DNA of 36,964 bases. Origin: Candidatus Peregrinibacteria bacterium GW2011_GWA2_33_10. GTDB lineage: Bacteria > Patescibacteriota > Gracilibacteria > UBA1369 > GWC2-33-13. The stretch spans positions 13,951 to 50,914 of the forward strand of contig LBOO01000008.1 of NCBI GenBank assembly GCA_000989565.1, read 5' to 3'. Positions 1 to 7,380 of this stretch are shown here, piece after piece. Within the stretch, counting starts at the first letter, position 1; every line of letters starts with the position of its first letter. Below the pieces are notes generated by a model. The model did not search any database and was not told the DNA's origin. It saw nothing but the letters and a program-made list of their open reading frames with translations. A program made the translations under genes and the position numbers.

Positions 1-141
1 GGCGGATCAAGTAGCGGTTCCAACGCAAACTCAAGTTCAGGTGGCGGATCAAGTAGCGGTTCCAACGCAAACTCAAGTTCAGGTGGCGGATCAAGTAGCG
101 GTTCCAACGCAAACTCAAGTTCAGGTGGCGGATCAAGTAGC
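1..141 (+). repeat. 42-bp in-frame tandem repeat (Gly/Ser/Asn linker)
   Basis: Three identical 42-bp units lie at 1-42, 43-84 and 85-126, with a 15-base partial copy at 127-141. Each codes 14 residues, GGSSSGSNANSSSG. The array runs off the left edge, so the copy number is unknown. Zero mismatches between units imply recent expansion or homogenisation. It is a coding minisatellite. Confidence 0.95.
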
Positions 142-702
142 AATACAAACAACAATAATTCAGGCAAGGATCCTGTAAGTGTAAAACCTCGTGAGGATGA
201 TGTGAGTATTCAAGCAAGTTTTTCGGATTCACAAAAACACCGTTTTAGAATAGCCATAGCGTTCGCAAAACAAAATGGCTTTGTTAAGGGATTTTCTGAT
301 AATACTTACAGGCCGGATTTAAATATTAATCGAGCTGAATTTTTGAAGGTATTTATTGAATCACAATATTCCGATAAATCATCGGGTGAGAATTGTTTTA
401 TAGATATTAGAAATGAATGGTTTTCTCCTTATGTCTGCGCGGCTAAAAGGTTAAGAATTGTGGATGGATATCCTGATGATACTTTTAAGCCGGATCATCA
501 TATTAATCAGGCAGAAGCATTAAAAATTGTCTTAAATTCTTTTAATTATAAAATCAGATCACCAAAGAAAAATGAAGAGTGGTATGTTCCTTATGTAGAG
601 GTAGGGCGTGAACAAGGTATGTTTACGAGGATGAGAGAGAACCCGGAGAGAAAAATAACGAGAGCGGAAATGGCCGAGATTATATATCGGTTGAATAAAT
701 AA
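1..702 (+). CDS. SLH-domain surface protein, C-terminal part (5' truncated by window edge)
   Basis: The frame is open from base 1, so the GTG at 202 is not the real start; about 233 C-terminal residues are visible. Residues 1-47 are a Gly/Ser/Asn-rich linker coded by perfect 42-bp repeats, followed by a short Asn-rich stretch. Three S-layer homology (SLH) repeats follow. The first contains GFSDNTYRPD and NRAEF, the second is WFSPYVCAAKRLRIVDGY...F-KPD...NQAEA, and the third ends in ITRAEMAEIIYRLN. SLH triplets normally bind secondary cell-wall polymers and hold exported proteins at the cell surface. The linker would separate this anchor from an upstream domain that is not visible. Two more SLH genes follow on the same strand. 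The SLH call is firm; the function of the missing N-terminal part is unknown. Confidence 0.88.
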   Translation, partial: GGSSSGSNANSSSGGGSSSGSNANSSSGGGSSSGSNANSSSGGGSSSNTNNNNSGKDPVSVKPREDDVSIQASFSDSQKHRFRIAIAFAKQNGFVKGFSDNTYRPDLNINRAEFLKVFIESQYSDKSSGENCFIDIRNEWFSPYVCAAKRLRIVDGYPDDTFKPDHHINQAEALKIVLNSFNYKIRSPKKNEEWYVPYVEVGREQGMFTRMRENPERKITRAEMAEIIYRLNK

Positions 703-710
703 AATCAAAT

Positions 711-755
711 GTGACCGGTGACTTGGAATAAATTTTATTTCAGGTTACCGGCCAC
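711..755. other. Imperfect hairpin downstream of first SLH gene
   Basis: A 12-base arm at 711-722 pairs with 744-755, with one mismatch and one G-U pair. The A/T-rich bases between them can extend the stem. It starts 8 bases after the stop codon, but no U-run follows, so it is at best a weak terminator or a 3'-end stabilising structure. Confidence 0.4.
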
Positions 756-942
756 CAACTGAATATCCACTTGAACTTTAACGATTAAATATATGAAATT
801 ACATCAACAATTTTCAAGTACATAACTTTAATATGGACCAAAAAAGGATCTGAGATTAGCGATTAAATCAATCAGCTTTTGATGTTAAAAATTTTCATTC
901 AAGTTTTTCAAAATAAATTATGTAAATTTTTTTTCTTTTTTC

Positions 943-951
943 TGTTATACT
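943..951 (+). promoter_or_regulatory. Extended -10 promoter of the second SLH gene
   Basis: The motif TGTTATACT fits an extended -10 element (TGn plus TATACT at 946-951). No good -35 is seen; the nearest is TGTAAA at 921-926, with a long 19-base spacer. A start near 958 would give a leader of about 20 bases. Confidence 0.5.
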
Positions 952-979
952 TTGTGAGTATTAATTTAACTTTAAATTT

Positions 980-1873
980 ATGAAAAAGTTTTCTTATGGA
1001 ATAGCTTTAGGGTTGCTTATAAGCTTTATTCCGGCAACAATCGCAGCAACCACTTTTTTTGATGTTCAATTAAATTCCTGGTACAACGATTCCGTAATGA
1101 AATTATCCGGTTTGGGAATTATACAAGGTTATAGCGATGGATCTTATAAACCTGATAAAAATGTGAATAGAGCGGAGTTGGCTGTTATTATTGATCGTCT
1201 TTTAACTTATGTTGAAAATGAGAAACAAAATAAAAAATCGGAAATAACTAAAATCGATGAAGAATGGAATGAATATATCAATTATGAATATGATTTTTCC
1301 ATTAAATTTCCGGCGAATATTGATCATGCCAATGGCTCTTGCACATGGGAAAATGAGTCTTATCGTCCGGAAACAGTAGCTCTTCCGGTTAAAATTTTTG
1401 AAGGTAATAATGACTTTTTTATTGCGAATGAGTTTTATTTCAAATTAACAAAAGAAACAATAAAAGGTGATGTAAATTATTTTGAAGGTTGTGAAAGGGT
1501 TAATAATTCTTATGAAAATTTGAAAAATGAATCTGAACGAAGTTATCAAAATTCATGGAATTTAAAAATGAGACTTGTTAAAAATGATCAGGAATTGGAG
1601 ACTTTTATTCATGAAAATTATGGACAAGGCTGTAAAATTAAGGGAAAAACCGGAACGACTCAAAATGGTGTTTATAAAGTGGAGATATTGACTGACGGAA
1701 AAGATTTGGATATGTCGACATGCGTGTTAAATGGCGCGTATTCTCTTTTTTATAATAGTAATACCAATGCAGCCGTAACTTGGGGTATGGGGCAAAGTTA
1801 TTCATTTAGCAAACAAGGGATTAAGTATGATGAAGAAATGCTGACAAGCTTTAAATTTATTGATAGTAAATGA
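980..1873 (+). CDS. Secreted SLH-domain protein, paralogue of the next gene
   Basis: A 297-aa protein. Residues 1-22 are a Sec signal peptide (MKKF..., hydrophobic core, ATIAA). One SLH repeat follows at about 24-75 (FFDV...WYNDSVMKLSGLGIIQGYSDGSYKPDKNVNRAELAVIIDRLL). The remaining residues, about 88-297, form an unrecognised extracytoplasmic domain with six cysteines. The start is ATG at 980, with an AT-only upstream region and no Shine-Dalgarno motif. The signal peptide and SLH repeat are close to those of the gene at 1943, so the pair arose by tandem duplication followed by divergence of the C-terminal domain. A single SLH repeat is weak for wall binding alone, so oligomerisation is possible. 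Secretion and the SLH call are firm; the role is unknown. Confidence 0.85.
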   Translation: MKKFSYGIALGLLISFIPATIAATTFFDVQLNSWYNDSVMKLSGLGIIQGYSDGSYKPDKNVNRAELAVIIDRLLTYVENEKQNKKSEITKIDEEWNEYINYEYDFSIKFPANIDHANGSCTWENESYRPETVALPVKIFEGNNDFFIANEFYFKLTKETIKGDVNYFEGCERVNNSYENLKNESERSYQNSWNLKMRLVKNDQELETFIHENYGQGCKIKGKTGTTQNGVYKVEILTDGKDLDMSTCVLNGAYSLFYNSNTNAAVTWGMGQSYSFSKQGIKYDEEMLTSFKFIDSK

Positions 1874-1942
1874 TTTATTGTAAGAAAGCTCTAAATTAAT
1901 CGTTATTATATTTGAATTCAAAATAATTAACTTTATAGAAAA

Positions 1943-3199
1943 ATGAAAAAATTTACTTATGGAATTATAATCGGATTGCTTGTTGGATTTATTCCGGCAA
2001 CAATCGCGGCAACTAAATTTTATGATGTAATAGAAAATTCGTGGTATAGCGATGCTGTAACAAGGCTTTCTGATCTAAATATTATTCAAGGCTATGAAGA
2101 TGGATCTTTCAAACCGGATAAAAATGTAAATAGGGCAGAAATGGCTGTGATTATTGATCGACTTTTGACTTATATTCAAACAGGAAAAGCTCCCGAGAAA
2201 AAGCCGGTTTCTGAAAAGTTAATCTACTCTGATGATAGCTTGAATATTTCATTTTTATATCCAAAAACATGGGGAGAAATAACAAAAAATAAAGATTTGG
2301 ATCAAATACAGGTTAATGTAAAGGGTTTAGATAAAAATCCTGTTACTTTTCTTGTTGCTGACAATCCCAATTTCGAACCATTAGGACGCGGGGGATATTG
2401 GGGTGATTGGGGATCTCAAATTGAAAACGAGAGCGATGTTAATAATTTTTGTTTAGATAAAAGCAATTGTCAGACTTTTACCAATAATAATGGAATTAAA
2501 TTCGCTAAATATGTTAATACTGAACAAATAATGATGAATGAACCTAAAACTCATATTGATTATTATTTATTTAATAAGCACAGTCTTTATCAAGGAGTAA
2601 TAATTTCCACAATAGCTTTTTCAGAATATGATTACTCAAAATTAACCAAAGAAATTGAAGAATTGGTTTTTTCAATTGATTTTGTTAAAGATTCCGGTTA
2701 CGCCAAAAAAACTCATTTTGATGATAAATTAAAAATCAGTTTTGATTATCCGGAAACTTTTGGAGAATTAAAATCAAATACTAATTGGGAAATTTATACT
2801 CTTGCTGAAAATAGCGGGAAAAGCTTTCTAGCAGCTAATAATCCGAATATTGAATCTCCGGGACGTGGCGGATTTTGGGGAGACACAGGTAAAAATATTA
2901 AAAGTAAAAATGATGTTGTTGAATATTGCAGCGATAAAATAAATGAAACCAATGCAGGCAAAAATGAATGTCAAATATTAGTGAATAAAGCAGGTATTAC
3001 TTTGGCAAAATATTTAAATAATATTTGTTTAAGCGAGGGTTGCAGTGAACCGAAACAACATATTGAATATTATTTCTTTAATGAAAAAAGCGACTTTAGC
3101 GGATCTGTTCTTTCAACGACTGAACTTTTAAATTTATCTTTAACTCAGGCTGAAGAATATTTGGATATGCTTTCCGGCACAATCGAGTATGAAGAATAA
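1943..3199 (+). CDS. Secreted SLH-domain protein with a duplicated C-terminal domain
   Basis: A 418-aa protein with a signal peptide (1-22, ending ATIAA), one SLH repeat (about 25-76, GIIQGY-like core and NRAEMAVIIDRLL), then two homologous domains at about 92-245 and 255-415. The two copies share an opening SF.YP.T.GE motif, a GRGG.WGD block (GRGGYWGDWG and GRGGFWGDTG), a following D-V-N/E-x-C cysteine, IKFAKY/ITLAKYL, and HIDYYLFN/HIEYYFFN. The opening resembles the PsbP/DUF1795-like fold (a strand followed by YPxxW), but this is only a resemblance. The gene lies 69 bases after its paralogue, probably in the same transcript, and ends at a strong bidirectional terminator. Cell-surface location is inferred; the ligand is unknown. 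Confidence 0.85.
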   Translation: MKKFTYGIIIGLLVGFIPATIAATKFYDVIENSWYSDAVTRLSDLNIIQGYEDGSFKPDKNVNRAEMAVIIDRLLTYIQTGKAPEKKPVSEKLIYSDDSLNISFLYPKTWGEITKNKDLDQIQVNVKGLDKNPVTFLVADNPNFEPLGRGGYWGDWGSQIENESDVNNFCLDKSNCQTFTNNNGIKFAKYVNTEQIMMNEPKTHIDYYLFNKHSLYQGVIISTIAFSEYDYSKLTKEIEELVFSIDFVKDSGYAKKTHFDDKLKISFDYPETFGELKSNTNWEIYTLAENSGKSFLAANNPNIESPGRGGFWGDTGKNIKSKNDVVEYCSDKINETNAGKNECQILVNKAGITLAKYLNNICLSEGCSEPKQHIEYYFFNEKSDFSGSVLSTTELLNLSLTQAEEYLDMLSGTIEYEE

Positions 3200-3219
3200 A
3201 ACCATTGATGTTGTATAAC

Positions 3220-3248
3220 AAAAAAGTCCGAAATTATCGGACTTTTTT
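3220..3248. terminator. Bidirectional intrinsic terminator
   Basis: The 11-bp perfect stem pairs 3220-3230 (A-run then GTCCG) with 3238-3248 (CGGAC then T-run) around a 7-base loop. A-run and T-run on the two sides let it work in both directions. It serves the SLH genes on the plus strand and the HD gene on the minus strand; the minus-strand stop codon lies in the loop (3234-3236). Confidence 0.88.
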
Positions 3249-4385
3249 GTTGGGTGCGAATAATATTGATATTTCTTTTCCGGTTAAATCCACAATGGAT
3301 TTATGAGCGTTCTTTTTATTAAACAATTGTGGATAGTTTTGTGAATTGATTTTTCTTAAATTAATTTTATTGGAAGCAATTTTAATATTTTTTTGATTTT
3401 TTCTGATTTTTTTTATTATATTACTTATAGGAAGCCTTAAAATATTTTCTTTGATTATATATTTATTTGTTTTTCGATTTTTTTTTATTGAAGTGTACAT
3501 TAAATAATGGATGTAATTTAAAATATCATGATGAATGGTTATTATTTTATGAAACTCTTTTTCCGACTTCAATAAAATATATTTCCCATATTTTTCCAAT
3601 TTACTTGGAAATTTATCACTATTATTCGGCGTAATTAAAATATACTTTTCATTCGCCTTTAATGAAAATTTTGTATCTTTTTGATAACTTTTCTTATGTA
3701 TTTTCCCCACAATAAATTTAACGAATAATTCTCTGTGAAGTTTAGCCGAGCAGAAGCGGGGAAATTTCCCGGACAATAAATTTTCCCAATAATTTGTAAA
3801 ATTATTTTTTAATATACTGTCTTTTTTTAAAGATCCAAATATATCGGCATTTTTTATGATCCAGCTTTCTGTATTACACATTAAAGAAATAATTTTTTGC
3901 TGATCTGTTTTTATATTATATTTTTTTAAAAGTTTTAAGGTTTTTAATATATATTTTTGATTTTTTAATAAAGCGGCATCACAGTACCGATCATGAAAAA
4001 CAGTTGAAAGTATTGATGATGAAATCTGTAAAATATCGGATTTTAATAGTTTTTTTAATAATGGAACTTTAATTGTATCTTTTAGAAATGAATTAACCGA
4101 TTCATATTCATCTATTCCTGCTTTTGGATATTTTCCATTACCTATATCGTGATAAAGTGAAGAGATAATCAGTCTTAAATATTTTTTCGAAGATATTTTT
4201 TCTTCCAAACACGATGTCAATTTCAATGAATCCATGGCTACATTCAAAGCATGTTCAGCATTATGATATTGATAATGGTGTTTATATTTCTTTAGACAAT
4301 TAACTGATAAACCTGTAATTTCATTTGCAACTAAATTTGTATCGGCAATTTTTTTTTGTATTGCGCTATTAAATTTTCTAAACAT
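3234..4385 (-). CDS. HD-domain phosphohydrolase-like protein
   Basis: A 383-aa cytoplasmic protein. Its N-terminal half carries an HD-superfamily signature: H41 and H45 in YHNAEHALNV, the H79-D80 doublet in LYHDIGNG, a further histidine in STVFHDRY, and a late Asp in KNADIFG. These are the expected metal ligands of HD phosphohydrolases and cyclic-nucleotide phosphodiesterases. The C-terminal part, about residues 230-383, is Lys/Asn/Ile-rich and unrecognised. It follows the fibronectin-III gene by 11 bases and is probably cotranscribed. The stop lies in the loop of the shared terminator, so the transcript is very tightly trimmed. The substrate cannot be told from sequence; a nucleotide or a phosphorylated second messenger is possible. 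Confidence 0.72.
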   Translation of the reverse strand: MFRKFNSAIQKKIADTNLVANEITGLSVNCLKKYKHHYQYHNAEHALNVAMDSLKLTSCLEEKISSKKYLRLIISSLYHDIGNGKYPKAGIDEYESVNSFLKDTIKVPLLKKLLKSDILQISSSILSTVFHDRYCDAALLKNQKYILKTLKLLKKYNIKTDQQKIISLMCNTESWIIKNADIFGSLKKDSILKNNFTNYWENLLSGKFPRFCSAKLHRELFVKFIVGKIHKKSYQKDTKFSLKANEKYILITPNNSDKFPSKLEKYGKYILLKSEKEFHKIITIHHDILNYIHYLMYTSIKKNRKTNKYIIKENILRLPISNIIKKIRKNQKNIKIASNKINLRKINSQNYPQLFNKKNAHKSIVDLTGKEISILFAPNKKVR

Positions 4386-4396
4386 ATTTGAATTAA

Positions 4397-5869
4397 TTAT
4401 TTTTTAATTTTTATTATACCGGCAGTAAAGGCACTTATAGCCAATAAAATAAGGGGGGTACCCGAGGTAGGTATCTTAGGAGGTTCATTGACCGGGGGTT
4501 GCGTAACAGGCGGCTGCTGATTTTCCATTGGTGCTTGCGGTTCAGCGGTATAGGGAATATTTTCCGGTTCCTGATATGGAGGGTTAATCGGGGTCGGTTC
4601 TTCTATAGGATCTTTTTTGTTGTTTTCGCTAAATGCAGGTGTAATGATATTGATAGTATCATGTTTCCCTTCTTCTATTTTATTCCCGCTGCTGTCCGTA
4701 ATATTTTGAGTTTCAATAACATAATCCTTTTTAGAATCCATTTTTTCAGTTGATAAATAAACAAGATGAGGACTATTAGAATTAACATAAACATCTTTTA
4801 TCAACAATTCGTCTGAAGGGTCATCAGATTCATAAATTGTGAAATTGTTTTTTGGCTGGCTACTTAGAATAATTTTTTCAGAAAAAGTCAATTTGATTTT
4901 TTCTTCTGTCAAGACTTGAGCACTTTTTATATATGGTGATTCAGAATCCATGGATGAATTTTTTAATGATTCAGAATCTTCAGAAGTATCAATGGTTGTG
5001 TCATTATTGTCGTTATTACCATATTGATCTTCTGAATTTGAATCAGTATTATCTTCATTGTTTAAAGGAAGTTGTTCCTCTTCATCATTATCCGGTATAT
5101 AAGGAGGATCTATTATTGTAGGAATTTTGGTTTCAACAGGATCTTCAGAAGGTTCTACAGTATCAGTATTTTGCGTTTCTCCGGAAGTAGCTGAAACTTC
5201 ATCACTGTAATAATCACTTTCGTTATTGGAAGTATCTACGGCAGTGAGAGCGAAATAATATTTAGTTCCATTAATCAGTCCGGTAATTTCATAGGAAGTT
5301 ACGTTTTCCGCTGATATGGATACGGTATATGCTCCAGAGGTTTCATTTACTGTTTCTGTGCCGTAATAAATATTGTATCCTTTAATTTGTTGATTATCAG
5401 TTGAGGCATCCCATGTTAAGGTTATTTTTTGGTTTCCGGCTTCAGCTTTCAAATTTTCCACGTCTGAAGGAGTAGTTGTGTCAGCGATAAAATCAGGTGG
5501 TCTGGCAGAGACTTCGTTGCTGTAATATTCACTTTCATTTCCTACTGCATCCAAAGCTGAAATTGAGAAGAAATAGGTTCTATTATTTGTTAGATTTGAA
5601 AGCGTATATGTAGTTACGTTCCCAACATTAACTACTGATGTATATTGTCCATTCGCAGAGTGAATTGACACCTCCCCGTAATAAATATTGTAATTTGCCA
5701 CTCCGGTATCATCGGTGGCGGCATTCCATTTTAATTTTACTGTCTTGTCTGATACTTCGGTTATTTCGAAGTTTTCCACAGTTGAAGGGCTTACTGTATC
5801 AGCCGCGTAAACCTTTGGGATGAATAAAAGATTTACGAGAACCAGAAAAGCTGTGATTTTTTTTAGCAT
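4397..5869 (-). CDS. Secreted fibronectin type III / Ig-like surface protein with C-terminal membrane anchor
   Basis: A 490-aa protein. The signal peptide is about 1-22 (KKITAFLVLVNLLFIPKVYA). Two fibronectin type III domains lie at about 28-122 and 130-228; each has P-S-x-VEN near the start, a W-A/D-A-S/T-TDD/TDN loop, Y-NIYYG and a YYSDEVSA-like end. An Asp/Glu/Asn-rich linker (about 229-310) leads to an SbsA-type Ig-like domain (about 311-410, with KIKLTFSEKI). Then come a Pro-rich stalk (about 411-465) and a C-terminal hydrophobic segment ending in KIKK, preceded by PTSGTP. This is the layout of a wall- or membrane-anchored adhesin or scaffold with no catalytic domain. It heads a two-gene operon with the HD protein. 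The link between the two is unexplained. Confidence 0.82.
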   Translation of the reverse strand: MLKKITAFLVLVNLLFIPKVYAADTVSPSTVENFEITEVSDKTVKLKWNAATDDTGVANYNIYYGEVSIHSANGQYTSVVNVGNVTTYTLSNLTNNRTYFFSISALDAVGNESEYYSNEVSARPPDFIADTTTPSDVENLKAEAGNQKITLTWDASTDNQQIKGYNIYYGTETVNETSGAYTVSISAENVTSYEITGLINGTKYYFALTAVDTSNNESDYYSDEVSATSGETQNTDTVEPSEDPVETKIPTIIDPPYIPDNDEEEQLPLNNEDNTDSNSEDQYGNNDNNDTTIDTSEDSESLKNSSMDSESPYIKSAQVLTEEKIKLTFSEKIILSSQPKNNFTIYESDDPSDELLIKDVYVNSNSPHLVYLSTEKMDSKKDYVIETQNITDSSGNKIEEGKHDTINIITPAFSENNKKDPIEEPTPINPPYQEPENIPYTAEPQAPMENQQPPVTQPPVNEPPKIPTSGTPLILLAISAFTAGIIKIKK

Positions 5870-5906
5870 ATTGATTTTTATTTTTATCTTTATATTTTAC
5901 AGTACC

Positions 5907-5936
5907 TTGACATATTTAGCAATTATTTTGTATGTA
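5907..5936 (+). promoter_or_regulatory. Possible promoter of the EndoQ-uvrD-antiporter operon
   Basis: TTGACA at 5907-5912 is a perfect -35. A weak -10, TATGTA at 931-936 of this line (5931-5936), lies 18 bases on. It would leave a leader of about 110 bases before the ATG at 6053. The -10 is poor, so this is tentative. Confidence 0.35.
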
Positions 5937-6052
5937 ATCATTCACTGAGGTCCGTGGCAATAAGGGGTAAAGAATTTAATTCTTCATTAATTTTATTATA
6001 TGTTATTATTAAATTAAGAGGCTGGAAACTATTTAATATTAATTTAAATTTT

Positions 6053-7333
6053 ATGACTTTAGTCGCGGATTTACATATACATTCAAGATTTTCCAGGGCT
6101 TGCAGTAGAAATTTAACTATGCCAAATCTTTGGGCATGGGCGCAGATTAAAGGGATTGATCTTTTAACAGTCGCGGATTTCACTCATCCCTTTTGGTTTA
6201 AAGAAATATGTGAGCAGCTTGAGGAAATTGATTCCGGAGTTTATCATTTAAAGGAATCTTTTAAAAAAAATACAGATATAATAATCCCGAAATCCTGTCA
6301 AAAGGAAATGAGATTTTTTTTATCGACGGAGATAAGTCTGATTTACAAAAAAGGTGAAAAGGTACGAAAAATCCACCATATAATTATGTCGCCGAATTTG
6401 GATATCGCGGCAAAAATCAATGTCGCACTCGAAAAAAGAGGTAATATTCGATCCGATGGCAGACCTATTTTGGGTTTGGACAGTAAAGAACTTCTAAAAA
6501 TGTTATTGAATATTTCACCTGACATTCAATTGATACCGGCTCATGTTTGGACACCTCATTTCGCGATTTTTGGTTCTAAAACGGGATTTGACAGTGTAGA
6601 AGAATGCTTTGAAGAACTTTCGGATCATATATGCGCTTTAGAAACAGGCCTTTCTTCAGATCCGGCTATGAATTATAGAATCAGTAAAAATGATAAATAT
6701 GTTCTTGTTTCAAACAGCGACGCGCATTCATTACAAAAACTCGGGCGTGAGGCAACTTTGTTTGATACAGAAGCCACATATCCGTCAATTTTAAACGCTC
6801 TTCGAAAAGATCATCAAAAAGTAAAAGGAACAATTGAATTTTTTCCCGAGGAAGGAAAATATCATGCGGATGGTTTAAGAGATGAACAATTATGTTTAGA
6901 TCCCAAAGAAACAAAAGAATTAAATTTTACTTCTCCTTATAGCGGAAAAAAAATTACCGTGGGAGTTTTGCATAGAATTGATGATTTGGCTGATAGAAGG
7001 CAGGATAAAAAATCAGCAAGTGTAAAACCTTATTGGAGCATTATACCTTTGCAAGAAATTATTGGAGAAATATTGGGAGTAGGTGTTAATAGTAAAAAAG
7101 CGCAAGCAAAATATTTTGATTTGATTGAAAAGATCGGTTCTGAATTTTATATTTTAAAAGATGCCACAATTTCGGAAATCAGTAAGTTTGATGAAATTAT
7201 GGGTCTGGCAATTAAACGAATGCGTGAAGGCAATGTAATTATAAAGCCGGGTTATGATGGTGAATTCGGGGTTATCAAGTTGTTTTCAGAAGGAGAAATT
7301 GGAGAAAGAAGTCAGATGAAGTTAAAATTATAA
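6053..7333 (+). CDS. PHP-domain endonuclease Q-like protein (TIGR00375 type)
   Basis: Start chosen at ATG 6053 (MTLVADLHIHS), giving 426 aa. The frame is open 33 codons further upstream, but those residues resemble no family N-terminus. The PHP metal-site motifs are present: DLHIHS (D6, H8, H10), the PAHVWTPHFAIFG block and SNSDAH. The C-terminal half matches endonuclease Q in order: Y-H-x-DG, D-P-K-ET, GKKITVGVLHRIDDLADR. EndoQ enzymes cut DNA 5' to deaminated bases such as uracil and hypoxanthine. In the family as I recall it, a zinc finger lies just before GKxxTxGVLHR. Here the CPxCG position reads SPYSG and the earlier Cys is replaced, so the zinc site looks lost. The gene is followed after 47 bases by a UvrD-type helicase. 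Family membership is firm; activity is uncertain. Confidence 0.83.
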   Translation: MTLVADLHIHSRFSRACSRNLTMPNLWAWAQIKGIDLLTVADFTHPFWFKEICEQLEEIDSGVYHLKESFKKNTDIIIPKSCQKEMRFFLSTEISLIYKKGEKVRKIHHIIMSPNLDIAAKINVALEKRGNIRSDGRPILGLDSKELLKMLLNISPDIQLIPAHVWTPHFAIFGSKTGFDSVEECFEELSDHICALETGLSSDPAMNYRISKNDKYVLVSNSDAHSLQKLGREATLFDTEATYPSILNALRKDHQKVKGTIEFFPEEGKYHADGLRDEQLCLDPKETKELNFTSPYSGKKITVGVLHRIDDLADRRQDKKSASVKPYWSIIPLQEIIGEILGVGVNSKKAQAKYFDLIEKIGSEFYILKDATISEISKFDEIMGLAIKRMREGNVIIKPGYDGEFGVIKLFSEGEIGERSQMKLKL

Positions 7334-7349
7334 GAAAAATTGAGACTTT

Positions 7350-7367
7350 GTAATCCGTAATTCGTAA
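7350..7367 (+). repeat. R1 heptad repeat, short copy
   Basis: This copy carries the core GTAATCCGTAATTCGTAA, two 7-base GTAATNC units plus GTAA. The same core recurs at 18038-18055 and 36801-36818, and inverted at 36850-36867. It lies between the EndoQ-like and helicase genes. Confidence 0.85.
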
Positions 7368-7380
7368 ATGAAATATTATT

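Noticed and set aside
1-141. Regular repeats as a CRISPR array
   Set aside because: Units are directly abutting with no unique spacers and are in frame with the SLH protein.
202-702. SLH gene starting at GTG 202
   Set aside because: The same frame is open to base 1 and codes the linker repeats, so the real start is upstream of the window.
5954-6052. N-terminal 33-codon extension of the EndoQ-like protein
   Set aside because: It resembles no family N-terminus; PHP proteins start a few residues before DLHIHS, which fits ATG 6053.
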